From Dongia sedimenti (GTDB lineage: Bacteria; Pseudomonadota; Alphaproteobacteria; Dongiales; Dongiaceae): DNA of 64,000 nt. Numbering within the stretch: position 1 is the stretch's first letter; every line of letters begins with the position of its first letter. Positions 1 to 8,590 of this stretch are shown piece after piece. Under the pieces are notes generated by a model. It had not been told where the DNA came from, ran no database searches, and saw only the letters and a list, made by a program, of their open reading frames with translations. Location: positions 1 through 64,000 of the forward strand of contig JAUYVI010000008.1 of the NCBI GenBank assembly GCA_030715195.1, read 5' to 3'. The position numbers and the translations under genes were made by a program.

Positions 1-357
1 AGACCCATAGCCGAAGCCATGACCCAAGACCCGCCGCCCGCGTATCCCTTCTCGTCTTTATTACAATGTCAAACAGCGCGCGGCGAACCGCAGGAAACAC
101 CCGGACCGATTCGGCCCCAGGCGAAACCCCAACTATAGATATTTTCGAGAGGCGATACAAGCGCCTCAGCCTCAACCGAAAGGTTGCGCCGAGACGCACC
201 GCCGATCCCCTTCGCGTTTCGCCTTTTGCAAGGCGCCCTGCTCGGGTGGCGCGGTTTTTAGGCGAGTCGTTCCGGGATGTAAAGCAGAAAAGAAATCGCA
301 CCGAACGCATATCAGACTGACGCAAATGCATGCGCGGAAAACCGCGCCGAACTGCGC
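1..357. other. Left edge, no gene called
   Basis: No convincing gene is visible. A plus-strand open stretch at 66-320 is Arg-rich, lacks a ribosome-binding site and looks like chance coding. A minus-strand ATG ending at base 20 could open a gene that leaves the window, but only six codons are visible. AT-rich patches near 55-70 and 130-150 may hold promoter elements, though none is clear. Confidence 0.5.
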
Positions 358-825
358 CTAAAGCAGGCCGAGCGCCTTCAACTCGGCGACCATCTTCGCC
401 GGCAGATCCGCTTCGGCCCGTGCGGCGCGCAACGCAGCGCGCTGATCGGCGAGATCCGGCGGCGCATCCTCTTCCTCGAGATAGCGCCAGCCCTGGAAGG
501 CGCGGCGCGGCCGCGTCTCGGTCAGAATCACCTTGGGCTCGTAGACGATGGCGCAATAGGCATTGCCCTTCTCGTCTTTGACATCGTCGAGCCGCAGGAT
601 CGGGTGCCGCACGCAGATTCGACCGCGAATCACCCAATAGAGTGAGCCGTCATCGAGCACCTCTTCGGCCCGCTTTGGCTTCATCCGCGTCCAGTGCGCA
701 TGCTCGTCGGGACTTCTGAGACCCTTGCGCTTCCTGGCTTTCTTGCAGTCCTCGCTGGCGTACCAGGCGACCAGATCGTCGACGCTCTCGATGCCGACGC
801 ACAATTTGACAAGGTGAACGGTCAT
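358..825 (-). CDS. DUF1489 family protein
   Basis: A 155-residue soluble protein that starts MTVHLVKLCVGIESVDDL, the typical opening of the DUF1489 family found across Alphaproteobacteria. Its biochemical role is unknown. It is rich in Lys and Arg, has no signal peptide or membrane segment, and ends in a charged helical tail. The ATG at 825 is the natural start because the family motif begins at the first residues. It is divergent from the lipoprotein gene at 934, with 108 bases between them for both promoters. The family call is from memory of the N-terminal motif and the length. Confidence 0.8.
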   Translation of the reverse strand: MTVHLVKLCVGIESVDDLVAWYASEDCKKARKRKGLRSPDEHAHWTRMKPKRAEEVLDDGSLYWVIRGRICVRHPILRLDDVKDEKGNAYCAIVYEPKVILTETRPRRAFQGWRYLEEEDAPPDLADQRAALRAARAEADLPAKMVAELKALGLL

Positions 826-933
826 GCGAAAGACTTCGCGCTGTTCTGTGGGGCAGAGGATCGCGGCTTGATCGAAGGCATTGGCTTAGAGGATCGCCGG
901 TGCCCACTTCAAGCCTTTCAAGGAGCTTCTACG

Positions 934-1467
934 ATGTCCCCGCTTTCGGCGGCTCGCCGCCTCATTGCAACGCTCTCCGCGCTCGCTTTTGTCGCCGGTT
1001 GCTCGGCCGGCACGATCAACTACGTGCATATCGACTCCAGCTACGACCCGACATCGCTGGCGCACATCCCCTATACCGGCCCGCTCTTCGCCGAAGTTTC
1101 CGGCAATCCCTTCGGCATCCCGCAGGCCGACCTGCAGCGCGCGGTCAACAACGCCATCCAACCGCCTGGCGCCAAGGCCGAAACCGGCCAAGGAGTCCGC
1201 GTGCACATCGCCTTCGGGCCGACCGCGGCGGACCGCCATTCGGCCTGCAGCATGGGCGGCAGCAACACGATGTCCGACACGATCTCGGTGGTGGCGGCGC
1301 TCTGCCGCGGCGGCGGCGCGGCCACCACCTACCTCGTCGGCTCGGTGGACGGCGTCAAAGGCCCGAGCGACCCCCGCTTCGAGAGCTTCCTCCGCCAGGT
1401 CACGGTCCAGCTCTTCCCGCGGACCGACCCCAACCGGGACCCGCCCTGCTTCTTCCCGAACTGCTAG
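934..1467 (+). CDS. Small lipoprotein of unknown function
   Basis: A 177-residue protein with a lipoprotein signal: positively charged start (MSPLSAARRL), hydrophobic stretch, then lipobox VAGC with the lipidated Cys at about residue 24. The start at 934 is set by AAGGAG at 920-925; an upstream in-frame start at 694 would run antisense through DUF1489 and is rejected. The mature part has four further cysteines (near CSMGG, ALCRGG, and CFFPNC at the end), which suggests disulfides in the periplasm. No catalytic motif is recognised. It is convergent with the hydrolase gene, and their stop codons abut without a gap. Confidence 0.75.
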   Translation: MSPLSAARRLIATLSALAFVAGCSAGTINYVHIDSSYDPTSLAHIPYTGPLFAEVSGNPFGIPQADLQRAVNNAIQPPGAKAETGQGVRVHIAFGPTAADRHSACSMGGSNTMSDTISVVAALCRGGGAATTYLVGSVDGVKGPSDPRFESFLRQVTVQLFPRTDPNRDPPCFFPNC

Positions 1468-2004
1468 CTAGCGGATCAGTTGGCTGATCGCGCGAAACTC
1501 GGGAGCGCTCGCGCTCCGGAGCCATTCGAACAGCGCCATCTCGGCGGTGATCAGCGTCGCGCCGGCACGGGCGACGCGGTGCAGCGCCACTTCGCGGCTC
1601 TCCGGGCGGCGCGAGGCGACGGCATCCGCGACGACGAAGACCTGAAATCCCGCCGCGACCAGCTCCAGGCCGGTCTGCAGCACGCAGACATGGGCCTCGA
1701 TCCCGGCCAGGATGATCTGCTTCTGTCCGGCACGCGTCAGTTCATCTTTTATGGCATTGTTCGCGTAAGCCGAGAATTCCATCTTTTCCAGCCGCCGCGT
1801 GGCGAACGCGGCCAGGCTGGGAATCGTGGCGCCCAACCCCTTCGGATACTGTTCCGAGGCCAGGATCGGGACGCCGAGCTCGTATGCCGCCCTCAGGAGA
1901 ATCCCGCATCGCGCGGTCAAATCGGCGGCATCGGCCATGACCGGGACCAGCCGTTCCTGCATATCGACCAGCAATAACAGCGACTTCGCGCGTTCGAGCA
2001 GCAT
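1468..2004 (-). CDS. Isochorismatase-family cysteine hydrolase
   Basis: A 178-residue protein of the isochorismatase-like (YcaC/nicotinamidase) fold. The catalytic triad can be placed: Asp in LLLVDMQERL near residue 14, Lys in RLEKMEFSAY, and the nucleophilic Cys in the AGIEAHVCVLQT motif. The members resembling this one hydrolyse small amides or are of unknown substrate; nothing in the sequence fixes the substrate. The length is normal for the family. The gene stands alone on the minus strand, and its promoter region (2005-2160) is shared with the helicase gene. Confidence 0.85.
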   Translation of the reverse strand: MLLERAKSLLLLVDMQERLVPVMADAADLTARCGILLRAAYELGVPILASEQYPKGLGATIPSLAAFATRRLEKMEFSAYANNAIKDELTRAGQKQIILAGIEAHVCVLQTGLELVAAGFQVFVVADAVASRRPESREVALHRVARAGATLITAEMALFEWLRSASAPEFRAISQLIR

Positions 2005-2160
2005 CGTGACACCCGCCTTGCATTCCAGCCCTGCGACCTTAGCGAACCCGTGTCACATTGACAAAACCGCGATTTTTCTTATATTTCCGGCGGCTTAAGC
2101 GCCAAGATTCGCGGGCATCGGTCGCTTCCAAAGCCTTTGCAACAGCCCGCTTCGGACAAC

Positions 2161-3804
2161 ATGAAATTCGCAGATCTGGGGCTTAGCCCCGAACTCCTGA
2201 GCGCAATCGCCGATTCCGGCTACGAGACCCCAACCCCGATCCAAGCTCAGGCCATCCCGACGGTCCTCATGGGACGCGACGTGCTCGGCTGTGCACAGAC
2301 CGGCACCGGCAAGACCGCTGCCTTCGTCTTGCCGATGATCGACATTCTCAATCACGGCCGCGCGAAAGCGCGCATGCCGCGCTCGCTGATCCTCGAGCCG
2401 ACCCGCGAGCTCGCGGCGCAGGTCTCCGAGAACTTCGAGAAGTACGGCAAGAATTGCGAGCTCTCGATGGCGCTGCTGATCGGCGGCGAGAGCTTCACCG
2501 ACCAGGAGCGCAAGCTCGATCGCGGCGTTGACGTGCTGATCGCCACGCCGGGCCGCCTGATCGATCTGTTCGAGCGCGGCAAGATCCTGATGAACGACGT
2601 GAAGACGCTGGTCATCGACGAGGCCGATCGCATGCTGGACATGGGCTTCATCCCCGATGTCGAGCGCATCGTCAGCCTGCTGCCGAAGATCCGCCAGACC
2701 CTGCTCTTCTCCGCCACCATGGCGCCGGAAGTGAAGCGCCTGGCCGACGCCTTCCTGATGAACCCGAAGGAGATCACCGTCTCCGCGCCGGCTACGACCG
2801 CCACCACGGTCACCCAGGGCCTGGTCGTGGTCGATGAGCTGGACAAGCGTGAAGCCTTGCGCCGCCTGATCAAGTCGGAAGACGTGACCAACGCGCTGAT
2901 CTTCTGCAATCGCAAGAAGGACGTCGATATCCTCTATCGCTCGCTTTCGAAGCACGGCTTCAACGCCGCGCAGCTGCACGGCGACATGCCGCAGTCCAAG
3001 CGCACCGAGACCCTTGAGAAGTTCAAGAACAACGAAGTCGCCCTGATGGTCTGCAGCGATGTCGCCGCGCGCGGCATCGACATCAAGGGCCTCAGCCACG
3101 TCTTCAATTTCGACACCCCGCATCACGCCGAGGATTACGTCCACCGGATCGGCCGCACCGGCCGCGCCGGCAAGGAAGGCCGCGCCTTCACCTTCGCCAT
3201 GCCGGAAGACGGCAAGGCGGTGCAGGCGATCGAGAAGCTGATCGGCAAGGAAATCCCGCGCGTGCATATCGAAGGCATCAACACCCAGGAGCTCTCCGAC
3301 GAAGCGCCGCGCCGTGGGCGCGGTCGCGGCGGCGGCGGTCGGACTCGCCAGTCCGGTGAACGCCAGTCCGGTGAACGCCAGGCGGGCGAACGGTCGGGCG
3401 GCGAACGCGGCGGGCGCAGCCGCTCGGGTGGCCGCGGCCGAAGCCGCGAGCAACAGCCGGAAGTGCGGGTCGATGCGATCGACGCCGCCATTCCCCATCC
3501 TGCTGCCGAAATGCATCGCAAGGAGCAGCTGGCCGCGGCGACAGCCCTGCCGGAGATCGCCAACGAGGTCGCGGATCACGCGATCGCGCCGGTGGTCATC
3601 GGCCCGGTGACCTCGGACGGGCTGCCCAGCACCCGCCACGAAAACCATCGCCATGAAAACAACCGGCATGAACGCCGGGCCCAGGCGCATGCCGAGCATC
3701 ACGGCGAGCAGCATGGCGGCCCGTTCGGCGACCACACGCCGGAATTCTTCGCCCGCGAGCAGCGCCGCGCGTTGCAGACGACGGAGCGCCGCCCCCGCGC
3801 CTAG
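2161..3804 (+). CDS. DEAD-box ATP-dependent RNA helicase, RhlE-like
   Basis: A 547-residue RNA helicase. The Q motif region (PTPIQAQAIP), motif I AQTGTGKT, Ia PTRELA, II DEAD (VIDEADRMLDMGF), III SAT, V ARGID and VI HRIGRTGRAG are all present in order over the first ~375 residues. The C-terminal ~170 residues are low-complexity: a Gly/Arg-rich stretch with tandem SGERQ-type repeats (3340-3440), then a His/Arg/Glu-rich tail, which is typical of RNA-binding, phase-separating tails of such helicases. The start is the ATG at 2161 (MKFADLGLS matches the family) rather than a TTG at 2137. It probably acts in ribosome assembly or cold-shock RNA remodelling. A strong terminator follows. Confidence 0.93.
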   Translation: MKFADLGLSPELLSAIADSGYETPTPIQAQAIPTVLMGRDVLGCAQTGTGKTAAFVLPMIDILNHGRAKARMPRSLILEPTRELAAQVSENFEKYGKNCELSMALLIGGESFTDQERKLDRGVDVLIATPGRLIDLFERGKILMNDVKTLVIDEADRMLDMGFIPDVERIVSLLPKIRQTLLFSATMAPEVKRLADAFLMNPKEITVSAPATTATTVTQGLVVVDELDKREALRRLIKSEDVTNALIFCNRKKDVDILYRSLSKHGFNAAQLHGDMPQSKRTETLEKFKNNEVALMVCSDVAARGIDIKGLSHVFNFDTPHHAEDYVHRIGRTGRAGKEGRAFTFAMPEDGKAVQAIEKLIGKEIPRVHIEGINTQELSDEAPRRGRGRGGGGRTRQSGERQSGERQAGERSGGERGGRSRSGGRGRSREQQPEVRVDAIDAAIPHPAAEMHRKEQLAAATALPEIANEVADHAIAPVVIGPVTSDGLPSTRHENHRHENNRHERRAQAHAEHHGEQHGGPFGDHTPEFFAREQRRALQTTERRPRA

Positions 3805-3830
3805 CCTTTTCTAGCGAGTTGACCGCGTCA

Positions 3831-3856
3831 CGCCGCAGCCTATGCTGCGGCGTTTT
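3831..3856 (+). terminator. Intrinsic terminator after the helicase gene
   Basis: A perfect 9-base stem, CGCCGCAGC / GCTGCGGCG, with loop CTAT is followed by TTTT. It ends only 23 bases before the ATG of the next gene (3880), which leaves almost no space for a separate promoter. Confidence 0.8.
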
Positions 3857-3879
3857 CGTGACAGCGGAACTGTTCGGCA

Positions 3880-4728
3880 ATGGCGGTCCTCAAGGCGCTC
3901 TTCCAGCGCAAGCTGGCTCTGCTCGGCCTGATCGTCATTCTTGCCTTCGTGATCCTGGCGCTGTTTGCACCCTGGATCGCGCCCTACCCCTTCGATGAGA
4001 TGCATAAGGACGGGCTGACCGATTTCGGCAGTCCGCTGCCGCCGAGCGCCAAGTACTGGCTCGGCACCGATACGCTCGGCCGCGACCTGCTTTCCCGCCT
4101 GATCTTCGGCGCGCAGGCGACCTTGATCGTCGCCATCATCGCCAACACGATTGCCGTCGCGATCGGCACGCTGGTCGGCGTCACCGCCGGCTATCTGCGC
4201 GGCCCGGGCGGCAGCGCGCTGATGCGCTTCACCGACCTGATGACCGCCTTCCCCGCCTTGCTGCTGGCGATCCTGCTGGCCGCGATGTTCAACCCGAGCC
4301 TCTGGATCGTGGTCATCGTGATCGCCATGGTGAACTGGGTCCAGGTCGCCCGGGTCACCTACACCGAGACCATCTCGCTCTCCGAGCGCGAGTTCATCAC
4401 CGCCGAGCGCAGCCTCGGCGCCGGGGCGCCGCGGATCCTGTTCCGGCATCTGCTGCCGCATCTGGTGCCGACGATCACGGTCTATGCGACGCTCGGCATC
4501 GCCACCACCTCGCTCACCGAGGCGACGCTCTCCTTCCTCGGCATCGGGGTGCAGCCGCCGACCCCGAGCTGGGGCAACATGGTCAACGAGAACCAGACCT
4601 ATTTCGAAGTCGCCCCCTGGCTGGTGTTCTTCCCGAGCGGCTGCATCGCGCTCCTCGCCCTCTCCTTCAACCTGATCGGCGACGCGCTCCGCGACATTCT
4701 CGATCCTACCTTGCGGGGGCGGCACTGA
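3880..4728 (+). CDS. Peptide/nickel-type ABC transporter permease, DppC-like
   Basis: A 282-residue inner-membrane permease. The N-terminal OppC_N-type helix (residues ~12-35, ending in FAPWIAPYP) is followed by a BPD_transp_1 domain with five further membrane segments. The cytoplasmic EAA loop, which contacts the ATPase, reads GAGAPRILFRHLLPH near residues 183-197. The motif GTDTLGRDLLSR around residue 63 is characteristic of DppC/OppC. The ribosome-binding site is weak (GCGGAA). It overlaps the next permease by one base (TGATG), so translation is coupled. The order C-B-A is inverted relative to the classic dppABCDF order. Confidence 0.9.
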   Translation: MAVLKALFQRKLALLGLIVILAFVILALFAPWIAPYPFDEMHKDGLTDFGSPLPPSAKYWLGTDTLGRDLLSRLIFGAQATLIVAIIANTIAVAIGTLVGVTAGYLRGPGGSALMRFTDLMTAFPALLLAILLAAMFNPSLWIVVIVIAMVNWVQVARVTYTETISLSEREFITAERSLGAGAPRILFRHLLPHLVPTITVYATLGIATTSLTEATLSFLGIGVQPPTPSWGNMVNENQTYFEVAPWLVFFPSGCIALLALSFNLIGDALRDILDPTLRGRH

Positions 4729-5648
4729 TGCCGGGCTATGTCCTTCGCCGCCTGGTGCAGATGCTGCTGACCCTGATCGGCGTCAGCGTCATCACCTTCC
4801 TGATCACCCACGCCTTGCCGGCGGACCCGGCGCGCCAAATCGCCGGACGCACCGCGAGCGCCGCCCAGGTCGAGCAGGTGCGGCATCAATTCGGCCTCGA
4901 CCTTCCGCTGCCACAGCAGTACCTGCGCTATGCGACTGGTCTCATCGAAGGCGATCTCGGGCGTTCCTATGTCCAGCGCACCGATGTCTCGTTTCTCATC
5001 GCGTCGCGCCTGCCGGCGACCCTGCTGCTGATGCTGGGCGCGATCTTCTGCGAACTGCTGATCGGTCTGACCGCCGGATCGGTCGCGGCCTTCCGGCGCA
5101 ACACCGCCGCCGACCAAGGCGTGATGATCGGCGCGCTGTTCTTCGTCTCGACGCCGCAATTCCTGGTCGCCTACACGCTGCTCTACGTGTTCAGCAACTG
5201 GCTGGGCTGGTTTCCGCTGAGCGGCTACGGCACGTTCAGCCACCTGGTCCTGCCTTCCGTGGCCCTGGGCCTGTTGGGCGGCGGGTGGTATGCGCGCATG
5301 ATGCGCTCCAGCACGATCGAGGTGCTGCGCCAGGATTTCGTGCGGACCGCCCGGGCCAAGGGCCTGAGCCGGACGCGTATCGTGCTGGTGCATGTTCTGC
5401 CGAACGGGCTGCTGCCGATCATCGCCATGATCGGTCTCGACATCGGCTATTTCATGAGCGGCATCGTGGTGGTGGAATCGGTGTTCGGCTGGCCCGGAAT
5501 CGGCCAGCTGACCTGGCAGGCGATCCAGACCATCGACATACCCATTATCATGGGGGTGACCTTGGTGGCCGCCTGTGCCATCGTGCTGGGCAATCTGCTG
5601 GCCGACCTCGTGGCGCCGCTGATCGACCCCCGAATCAAGCTCAAATAG
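4728..5648 (+). CDS. Peptide/nickel-type ABC transporter permease, DppB-like
   Basis: A 306-residue inner-membrane permease that starts MPGYVLRRLVQMLLTLIGVS, the standard DppB/OppB N-terminus. The short periplasmic region after the first helix carries the HALPADPAR and FGLDLPLPQQY motifs, and six membrane segments follow. The EAA loop is RTARAKGLSRTRIVLVHVLPN near residue 209. It pairs with the DppC-like protein to form the channel. The stop at 5648 is 32 bases before the binding-protein gene, consistent with one transcript. Confidence 0.9.
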   Translation: MPGYVLRRLVQMLLTLIGVSVITFLITHALPADPARQIAGRTASAAQVEQVRHQFGLDLPLPQQYLRYATGLIEGDLGRSYVQRTDVSFLIASRLPATLLLMLGAIFCELLIGLTAGSVAAFRRNTAADQGVMIGALFFVSTPQFLVAYTLLYVFSNWLGWFPLSGYGTFSHLVLPSVALGLLGGGWYARMMRSSTIEVLRQDFVRTARAKGLSRTRIVLVHVLPNGLLPIIAMIGLDIGYFMSGIVVVESVFGWPGIGQLTWQAIQTIDIPIIMGVTLVAACAIVLGNLLADLVAPLIDPRIKLK

Positions 5649-5680
5649 CAAGCAACCAAGAAGACAAGACAGAGAGGGAT

Positions 5681-7456
5681 ATGATGATGAACCGGTTGAT
5701 GATCTCCGTTTCGATCGCCGCCTTGCTGGCGCTCGGCGCCTGCGGCGAGAAGAAGGAAGAGCAGGCCGCGAGCGAGCAGAGCCAGACCGCGCCGGCACAG
5801 CCGGCGGCGCCGGCCGAACCTGCCCCGGCGCCCGCTGCTCAGGCTCCGGCCGAACCGGCCCCGGCCGCGACGACGCAGGAAGCCGCCGCCCAGCCGACCG
5901 CCGGCGCGATCAAGCAGGGCGGCGCCATGACCGTCACCTTCAAGGACGACATCTCGACCCTCGATCCGGCGATCGGCTACGACTGGAAGAACTGGTCGAT
6001 GATCAAGAGCGTGTTCGACGGCCTGCTGGACTACAAGCCCGGCACCACCGAGATCATTCCCGATCTGGCCGAGAGCTATGAAGTGGCCCCGGACGGCCTC
6101 GCCTACACCTTCAAGCTCCGCCATGGCGTCAAATTCCACAACGGCCGCGAGATGAAGGCGGCCGACGTGAAGTACTCGCTGGAGCGCACCTGCAATCCCG
6201 ACACCGCCAGCCCCGGCGCCGGCTATTACGGCGCGATCAAGGGCTTCGAGGACTTCCAGGCCAAGAAGGCGACCGAGCTTTCCGGCATCACCACGCCGGA
6301 CGATTACACGGTGAAGATCGAGCTCTCCCATCCCGATTCCACCATGCTGCATCTGATGGCGCTCAACTTCTCCTTCGTCGTGCCGAAGGAAGAGGTCGAA
6401 AAGTCCGGCGCTGATTTCGGCAAGCATCCGGTCGGGACCGGCGCCTTCAAGGTGGCCGAGTGGACCAGCGGCCAGAAGATCGTGTTCGAGCGCAACAAGG
6501 ATTACTTCCGCCAGGGCCTGCCGCATCTCGACAAGATCACCTTCGAGATCGGCCAGGAGCCGGTGGTGGCCCTGCTGCGGCTGCAGAAGGGCGAGATCGA
6601 CATCGCCGGCGACGGCATCCCGCCCGCGAAATATGCCGAGGTCCTGCAGGATCCGGCAACCAAGGACCTGGTGACCATCACCGATCAGCTGCAGACCGGC
6701 TACGTCTCGATGAACGTCAACATCGCGCCCTTCGACAAGGTCGAGGTGCGCCAGGCGGTCAACATGGCGATCGACAAGGACGCGATCGTGAAGCTGATCA
6801 ACAACCGCGCGGTGCCGGCCAACCAGCCGCTGCCTCCGGCGATGCCCGGCTACGACAAGAGCTACACCGGCTATGCCTACAATCCGGACGAGGCGAAGAA
6901 GCTGCTGGAGAAAGCCGGCGTGGGGAGCGGCTTCGAGACCGATCTCTATGTCATGAACGTGGACCCGAACCCGCGCATCGCCCAGGCGATCCAGCAGGAT
7001 CTCGGCAAGATCGGCATCAAGGCGAACCTGAAGTCGCTCGACCAGGGCACCGTCATCGCGGCCGGCGGCAAGAAGGACGGCGCGCCGATGATCTGGTCCG
7101 GCGGCATGGCCTGGATCGCCGACTTCCCGGATCCCAGCAACTTCTACACCGCGATTCTCGGCTGCGGCGGCGCGGTCGATGGCGGCTGGAACTGGGCCTG
7201 GTATTGCAACAAGGATCTCGACGCGCGCGCCGACAAGGCCAATGCCATGACCGATCCGGCCCAGGCCGATGCCCGCGCCGCGGAATGGGGCAAGATCTTC
7301 ATCGACGTGATGAAGGACGCGCCCTGGGCGCCCGTCTTCAACGAGAAGGCCGTGGTGATCCATTCGAAGCGCGTCGCGGGACCGGACGGCATCTTCGCCG
7401 ACCCGATCCACATTCCCGTCAACTATGACGAAGTCTACGCGACCGACGCGCAGTAA
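5681..7456 (+). CDS. ABC transporter substrate-binding lipoprotein, SBP_bac_5 family
   Basis: About 591 residues. A short signal ends in the lipobox LGAC (Cys near residue 20), so the protein is membrane-anchored; most alphaproteobacterial members are soluble. A Gln/Glu/Ala/Pro-rich linker of about 60 residues with repeated PAEPAPA-like units follows. The binding domain begins near KQGGAMTVTFKDD and carries the family signatures STLDPA, LAESYEV, YTFKLRHGVKFHNG and HPVGTGAF. Three consecutive ATGs (5681, 5684, 5687) are possible; the GAGAGGGA at 5672-5679 best fits 5687. The ligand is unknown. The downstream formamidase suggests an amide. Confidence 0.9.
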   Translation: MMMNRLMISVSIAALLALGACGEKKEEQAASEQSQTAPAQPAAPAEPAPAPAAQAPAEPAPAATTQEAAAQPTAGAIKQGGAMTVTFKDDISTLDPAIGYDWKNWSMIKSVFDGLLDYKPGTTEIIPDLAESYEVAPDGLAYTFKLRHGVKFHNGREMKAADVKYSLERTCNPDTASPGAGYYGAIKGFEDFQAKKATELSGITTPDDYTVKIELSHPDSTMLHLMALNFSFVVPKEEVEKSGADFGKHPVGTGAFKVAEWTSGQKIVFERNKDYFRQGLPHLDKITFEIGQEPVVALLRLQKGEIDIAGDGIPPAKYAEVLQDPATKDLVTITDQLQTGYVSMNVNIAPFDKVEVRQAVNMAIDKDAIVKLINNRAVPANQPLPPAMPGYDKSYTGYAYNPDEAKKLLEKAGVGSGFETDLYVMNVDPNPRIAQAIQQDLGKIGIKANLKSLDQGTVIAAGGKKDGAPMIWSGGMAWIADFPDPSNFYTAILGCGGAVDGGWNWAWYCNKDLDARADKANAMTDPAQADARAAEWGKIFIDVMKDAPWAPVFNEKAVVIHSKRVAGPDGIFADPIHIPVNYDEVYATDAQ

Positions 7457-7465
7457 GCCTGAAAC

Positions 7466-7503
7466 GCGGCGGCCGGAGACTCTTCGGCCGCCGCTTCTTC
7501 ATT
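7466..7503 (+). promoter_or_regulatory. Intercistronic hairpin, possible partial terminator
   Basis: A perfect 10-base stem, GCGGCGGCCG / CGGCCGCCGC, with a 9-base loop is followed by TTCTTCATT. It lies 10 bases after the binding-protein stop. Such hairpins often protect the binding-protein mRNA or attenuate downstream genes, giving an excess of binding protein over the other subunits (inference). Confidence 0.6.
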
Positions 7504-7515
7504 CCCGGAGCCACG

Positions 7516-8451
7516 ATGTCCACGCGCCACACGATCCACGACCACCAATATCATTTCGGCTGGGACAATTCCTTGAAGCCGATCCTCACCGTCGGCTCCG
7601 GCGAGACGCTGGAGCTGAAGTGCCTGGATTCCGGCGGCGGGCAAATCACCCCGCAATCGACCGCCAAGGATGTCCCCAATCTCGATTTCTCCAGGGTCAA
7701 TCCGACACTCGGCCCGATCGCGATCGATGGCGCGGAGCCGGGCGATGCGATCAAGGTGACCTTGGTCGATTTCAAGCCCTGCGGCTGGGGTTGGACGGCA
7801 AACGTCCCGGGCTTCGGCCTGCTCGCCGACCAGTTCAAGGAACCGGCGATCAACATCTGGAAATACGACGCGAACACGCTCGCGCCGGCCATGTTCGGCC
7901 CGGCCAAGGTGCCGCTGAAACCCTTCGCCGGCACGATCGGCCTCGCCATGGCCGAGCCCGGCCATCACTCCGTCGTGCCGCCGCGCCGGGTCGGCGGCAA
8001 CTTGGACATCCGCGATCTCGCCAAGGGCTCCGAGCTCTATCTCCCGGTCGAGGTAAAGGGCGCGCTCTTCTCCCTCGGCGACACGCATGCGGCGCAGGGT
8101 GACGGCGAGGTCTGCGGCACGGCGATCGAGAGCCAGCTCGACGTCACCGTGAAGCTCGAGCTGGTGAAGAACGCCAACCTGCCCTACCCGCGCTTCCGCA
8201 CGCCCGGCCCGGTCACCCGCCATCTCGACGAGAAGGGCTACGACGTCACCACCGGCATCGGCAGCGACCTGATGGAAGGCGCCAAGGCCGCCGTCAGCGG
8301 CATGGTCGACCTGCTTTCGAAGCGCCACAACCTGGCGCCGGTCGAAGCCTACATGCTCTGCTCGGTCTGCGGCGACCTGCGCATCAGCGAGATCGTCGAC
8401 ATGCCGAACTGGGTGGTTTCGTTCTATTTCCCGCGGGTGGTGCTAGAATAG
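7516..8451 (+). CDS. Acetamidase/formamidase family protein
   Basis: A 311-residue protein of the FmdA/AmdA family, which releases ammonia from formamide, acetamide or similar short amides in the cytoplasm. Family signatures are present: an N-terminal HHYHFGWDN-like segment (HDHQYHFGWDN), DGAEPGDAIKV, PFAGTIGLAMAEPG, the conserved SLGDTHAAQGDGEVCGTAIE block and LCSVCGDLRISEIVD near the C-terminus. The start at 7516 begins MSTRHTIHDHQYH. It sits inside an ABC importer operon between the binding protein and the ATPase, so it probably acts on the imported substrate or on a product of it. The exact amide is not determined. Confidence 0.88.
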   Translation: MSTRHTIHDHQYHFGWDNSLKPILTVGSGETLELKCLDSGGGQITPQSTAKDVPNLDFSRVNPTLGPIAIDGAEPGDAIKVTLVDFKPCGWGWTANVPGFGLLADQFKEPAINIWKYDANTLAPAMFGPAKVPLKPFAGTIGLAMAEPGHHSVVPPRRVGGNLDIRDLAKGSELYLPVEVKGALFSLGDTHAAQGDGEVCGTAIESQLDVTVKLELVKNANLPYPRFRTPGPVTRHLDEKGYDVTTGIGSDLMEGAKAAVSGMVDLLSKRHNLAPVEAYMLCSVCGDLRISEIVDMPNWVVSFYFPRVVLE

Positions 8452-8492
8452 CTGTGGCGGAAATCAGCGCAACGCCCTCGACACAAACACCG

Positions 8493-8582
8493 CCGTCATC
8501 CCCGAACTTGGTTCGGGGATCCGCGCCTTCCTTTCTTCGAGCCCCAAGGCGTGGATCCCGCGACCTAGTCGCGGGATGACGG
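8493..8582. repeat. GTCATCC palindromic element, copy 1
   Basis: The ends CCGTCATCCCC and GGGATGACGG are inverted. Each end has its own hairpin: CCCCGAACTTGGTTCGGGG at 8500-8518 and CCCGCGACCTAGTCGCGGG at about 8557-8575. An inner stem, GCGCCTT / AAGGCGT, closes the middle. It has the same architecture as the elements at 40870-40957 and 42229-42328. The right end supplies an ATG (8576) in frame with the ATPase gene, and the GGAG that starts at its last two bases serves the real start at 8591. Confidence 0.85.
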
Positions 8583-8590
8583 AGCAAAAG

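Noticed and set aside
66-320. 84-residue Arg-rich frame at the left edge
   Set aside because: No ribosome-binding site, no family, Arg-rich composition typical of chance frames.
2095-3735. Long open frame (546 codons) antisense to the helicase gene
   Set aside because: It follows from the codon bias of the GC-rich helicase gene on the other strand; no ribosome-binding site or family motif.
5447-7411. 654-codon open frame antisense to the binding-protein gene
   Set aside because: Composition is Val/Leu/Arg/Gly-rich without domain motifs; the sense strand has all SBP_bac_5 signatures.
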